Positions 61,996 through 64,000 of a stretch of 64,000 nt of DNA are shown piece after piece. Each line of letters starts with the position of its first letter. The stretch's first letter is position 1. Made by a program: the position numbers and the translations under genes. The DNA is from Gemmatimonadaceae bacterium (GTDB taxonomy: Bacteria; Gemmatimonadota; Gemmatimonadetes; Gemmatimonadales; Gemmatimonadaceae): assembly GCA_019637445.1 (NCBI GenBank), contig JAHBVS010000001.1, positions 841,586 through 905,585 on the forward strand. The letters run 5' to 3'. Under the pieces are notes generated by a model. The model saw nothing but the letters and a program-made list of their open reading frames with translations, made no database searches and was not told where the DNA came from.

Positions 61996-63999
61996 TTAGT
62001 TGAACGTGTAGCGGAAGCCGAGCTGCATGCGCCAGACGTCGTTCACGCCGGCGGTCTTCTGGAAGGTCTTGTTCATCAGCTGGCCGCCCACCACACGCAT
62101 CTGATAGCGCGGCTCGCCCGCCTTCGGGCCCGTCGTCGCCGGGGTGCGGACGATCAGCGGGGAGTTGCTGACCGCGGTCTGGGCCAGACCCCAGTCCTTG
62201 TTCAGCATGTTGGTGAAGTTCAGGATGTCCAGGCGGATCTGCAGGGTGTTCTTGGAGCCCGACACGAGGCGGCTCACGTCCTGCGAGAGCGAGAGGTCCA
62301 TCCGGGTGACGTTCGGCAGGAGCAGGCCGCCACGCTCCGCATACTGGCCGCGACGCGAACGGAGGTACGAGTCCTGGTTGATGTACGCCTCGAACGCGGC
62401 TTCCTGCTGCGCCACCGAGAAGGGCGTCGAACCCGTGATGGCCTCGAAGTTCATCTCCGCGATGCTGGCCGGGATGTACATCAGGTCATTCGAGGTGCCG
62501 CCGTCGCCATTCAGGTCGCCGGAGGTCACGTAGCTCGTGTTGCCGATCGTGAAGTTCTCGAGGAAGGCCGAGAACATCGTATTGCCCCAACCGAAGAAGT
62601 CGCGCGTGTACGACGCGACCATGAAGCTGCGGCGGCCCTGATAGTTGCCGGAGAAACCAACGCCCGGGTTGTTCGGGTCGCCAGTGTGCTGGTTGTTGTT
62701 CCAGCTACCGAAGGCGATCGAGCCCGGATCCACGGTGTTCTCGGCGGTGCCGTAGGCCGTGGCGATCTTCGTGTAGAAGCCGTTCATGAAGTTGCGCTCC
62801 AGCGTGAAGGCCGCGTTCATCGTGCGGCCGACATCCTGGTTCTTCAGGACGATCGCGCTGGTGATGTTGCAGTTGATGCGGTTGGCCTGGGTGCAGGCGT
62901 CGCCGACCTGGCTGAAGTAGCGCGGGCGGTTGTCCGGGCCCGGGAAGTTGCCGTCAGCCGCCGGCAGGTTGGCGTTGATGTAGTACACGCCGTTGACGTC
63001 CTGGCCCCAGATGAACTCGATCGTGGAGCGCCAGCCGCTCTCGAACTTGTGGTCGATGGCCAGGTTCGAACGCCAGACCTGCGGGAACTTGAAGCCCTTG
63101 TCCGTCAGCGCGAGCTCATACGACGGGGCGGGCGCGCCCGAGGGGCTGGCCGGCTTGTAGTGGTCCGGATCCGGGTGCCAGGGGCGGTTGAACGTGTTGT
63201 CCTGCTGCTCGAAGCCCGTCAGGATGCCGTTGTTGCCGATCTGGTTGGAGATCCAGACATACGCCGGGCGGCCGGTGAAGACGCCGGTACCACCGCGGAG
63301 GATGGTCTGGCCGTTGCCGCGCACGTCGTAGTTGAAGCCGAGGCGCGGCGAGAACAGCGGCGTCGCGTCGGGCAGCTTCTGCGTGTTGTACTGCACGCTC
63401 TGTCCGTTCTCGTCGCGGAACGTCATCGCGTTCGCGGCGGTGTTCGTGAAGCCCGTGTTGCCGAACGAAGCCATATCGATGCGCAGGCCGCCGGTCACGG
63501 TGAGGTTGTTCCGCACGCGCCATTCATCCTGCACATACACGCCCGAGAAGTTCACTTCGAGCGGCTGCACCGGCTTGGTCTGGCCCGGGATGTTGGCGTA
63601 GCGGACCTGGAAGCGGCGGAGGTCCACGGGGGACGTCGGACGCGAGCAGGTGGACCAGGTCGCGGCGTTGGTGCCGCACTGCGTCAGGAAGTCGTTCGCG
63701 TCCGTGTAGAAGTCGCTCAGTGAGCGATACACGTAGGCGCTCTGACTGCCCGGGAAGAACACGTTCTCCGACTCGTAGAGCTCGACGCTGAGTCCGAAGG
63801 TCAGGTCGTGCCGGTTGCCGTAGATCGTGAAGTTGTTCTGGAACTGGAAGCTGTTGTACCGCAGCTCGTTGTTCGGCGTGAAGGGCTCCGAGCCGAACGA
63901 GGTGTAGGTCGTGCTGCCACCGCCCGGGATGTCGCCGCCGAGGATGTCCACGAAGGGGAACAGGTTGCTGATCGCGCCACGGCTCTCGTCCTGCTTGGT
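61996..63999 (-). CDS. TonB-dependent receptor-like outer-membrane protein, 5' end outside window
   Basis: At least 667 residues; the frame stays open to the window end (SRGAISNLFPF precedes the GTG at 63951), so the plug and any carboxypeptidase-like domain lie outside. Barrel strands alternate throughout: NNFTIYGNRHDLTFGLSVELYESENVFF, VNFSGVYVQDEWRVRNNLTVTGGLRID, LFSPRLGFNYDVRGNGQTILRGGTGVFTGRP (each cited only by these landmark words), and the last strand is MQLGFRYTFN. This is the C-terminal barrel of Oar/TonB-dependent receptors common in Gemmatimonadota and Acidobacteria. Transport substrate unknown. Confidence 0.92.
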   Translation of the reverse strand, partial: TKQDESRGAISNLFPFVDILGGDIPGGGSTTYTSFGSEPFTPNNELRYNSFQFQNNFTIYGNRHDLTFGLSVELYESENVFFPGSQSAYVYRSLSDFYTDANDFLTQCGTNAATWSTCSRPTSPVDLRRFQVRYANIPGQTKPVQPLEVNFSGVYVQDEWRVRNNLTVTGGLRIDMASFGNTGFTNTAANAMTFRDENGQSVQYNTQKLPDATPLFSPRLGFNYDVRGNGQTILRGGTGVFTGRPAYVWISNQIGNNGILTGFEQQDNTFNRPWHPDPDHYKPASPSGAPAPSYELALTDKGFKFPQVWRSNLAIDHKFESGWRSTIEFIWGQDVNGVYYINANLPAADGNFPGPDNRPRYFSQVGDACTQANRINCNITSAIVLKNQDVGRTMNAAFTLERNFMNGFYTKIATAYGTAENTVDPGSIAFGSWNNNQHTGDPNNPGVGFSGNYQGRRSFMVASYTRDFFGWGNTMFSAFLENFTIGNTSYVTSGDLNGDGGTSNDLMYIPASIAEMNFEAITGSTPFSVAQQEAAFEAYINQDSYLRSRRGQYAERGGLLLPNVTRMDLSLSQDVSRLVSGSKNTLQIRLDILNFTNMLNKDWGLAQTAVSNSPLIVRTPATTGPKAGEPRYQMRVVGGQLMNKTFQKTAGVNDVWRMQLGFRYTFN

Positions 64000-64000
64000 G

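Overview
The window is GC-rich DNA from a diderm (two-membrane) bacterium. Supporting evidence is LptF/LptG, MlaE/MlaD, a secretin, several signal-peptide beta-barrels and a TonB-dependent receptor-like barrel. Gene style suggests Gemmatimonadota: Oar-like receptors, many small lipoproteins, PilSR plus a full type IV pilus set, and 4-nt GTGA/ATGA gene overlaps throughout. This assignment is inferred from content, not from a marker gene. I saw no rRNA, tRNA or CRISPR array.

Layout. 1-4.0 kb is an accessory-looking segment: a large AAA/STAND-type ATPase whose start lies before the window edge, convergent with a membrane HD-GYP gene. The HD-GYP gene is preceded by a 23-codon hydrophobic micro-ORF with a perfect 8-nt Shine-Dalgarno, and by a 19-bp palindrome. 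4.0-9.8 kb holds a conserved unknown protein, a sigma-54 activator with a pseudo-receiver, gcvT and a PAS-GGDEF-EAL protein. 9.8-15.9 kb holds a Ser/Thr kinase, a Bcp-type peroxiredoxin, a tightly coupled FMO/BASS-transporter/epimerase trio, argF and a lipoprotein. 15.9-24.7 kb is the ancient topA-trmFO-xerC-hslV-hslU order, interrupted by a SRPBCC protein and by a Fic protein that carries its own AT-rich operator-like array. aroK and aroC follow.

26.6-41.0 kb is a type IV pilus region: pilMNOPQ, three minor pseudopilins, pilA with a textbook sigma-54 promoter, and a coupled five-gene chain pilS-pilR-GT39-GT2-TMTC-like glycosyltransferase. The simplest reading is that PilSR drives pilA and that the sugar-transfer enzymes decorate pilin or make surface glycan. 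51-56 kb completes the machine with pilC, pilT, pilB and comEA.

41-50.7 kb is housekeeping and envelope genes: arfB, a small barrel, a LolA-like protein, an S4 protein, infA, pnuC with a nicotinamide riboside kinase, an M28 peptidase, a porin and a DUF3108/YceI open frame. 57-61.6 kb is lptF-lptG-mlaE-mlaD, an envelope-lipid transport operon. The window ends inside a TonB-dependent receptor-like gene.

Two non-coding elements of about 250 and 350 bp (50760-51012 and 61566-61917) share the same long terminal inverted repeats and look like a dispersed, foldback-type mobile repeat family. The observations I rate highest are the micro-ORF/HD-GYP pair, the Fic insertion with its operator array, and the inverted-repeat elements.
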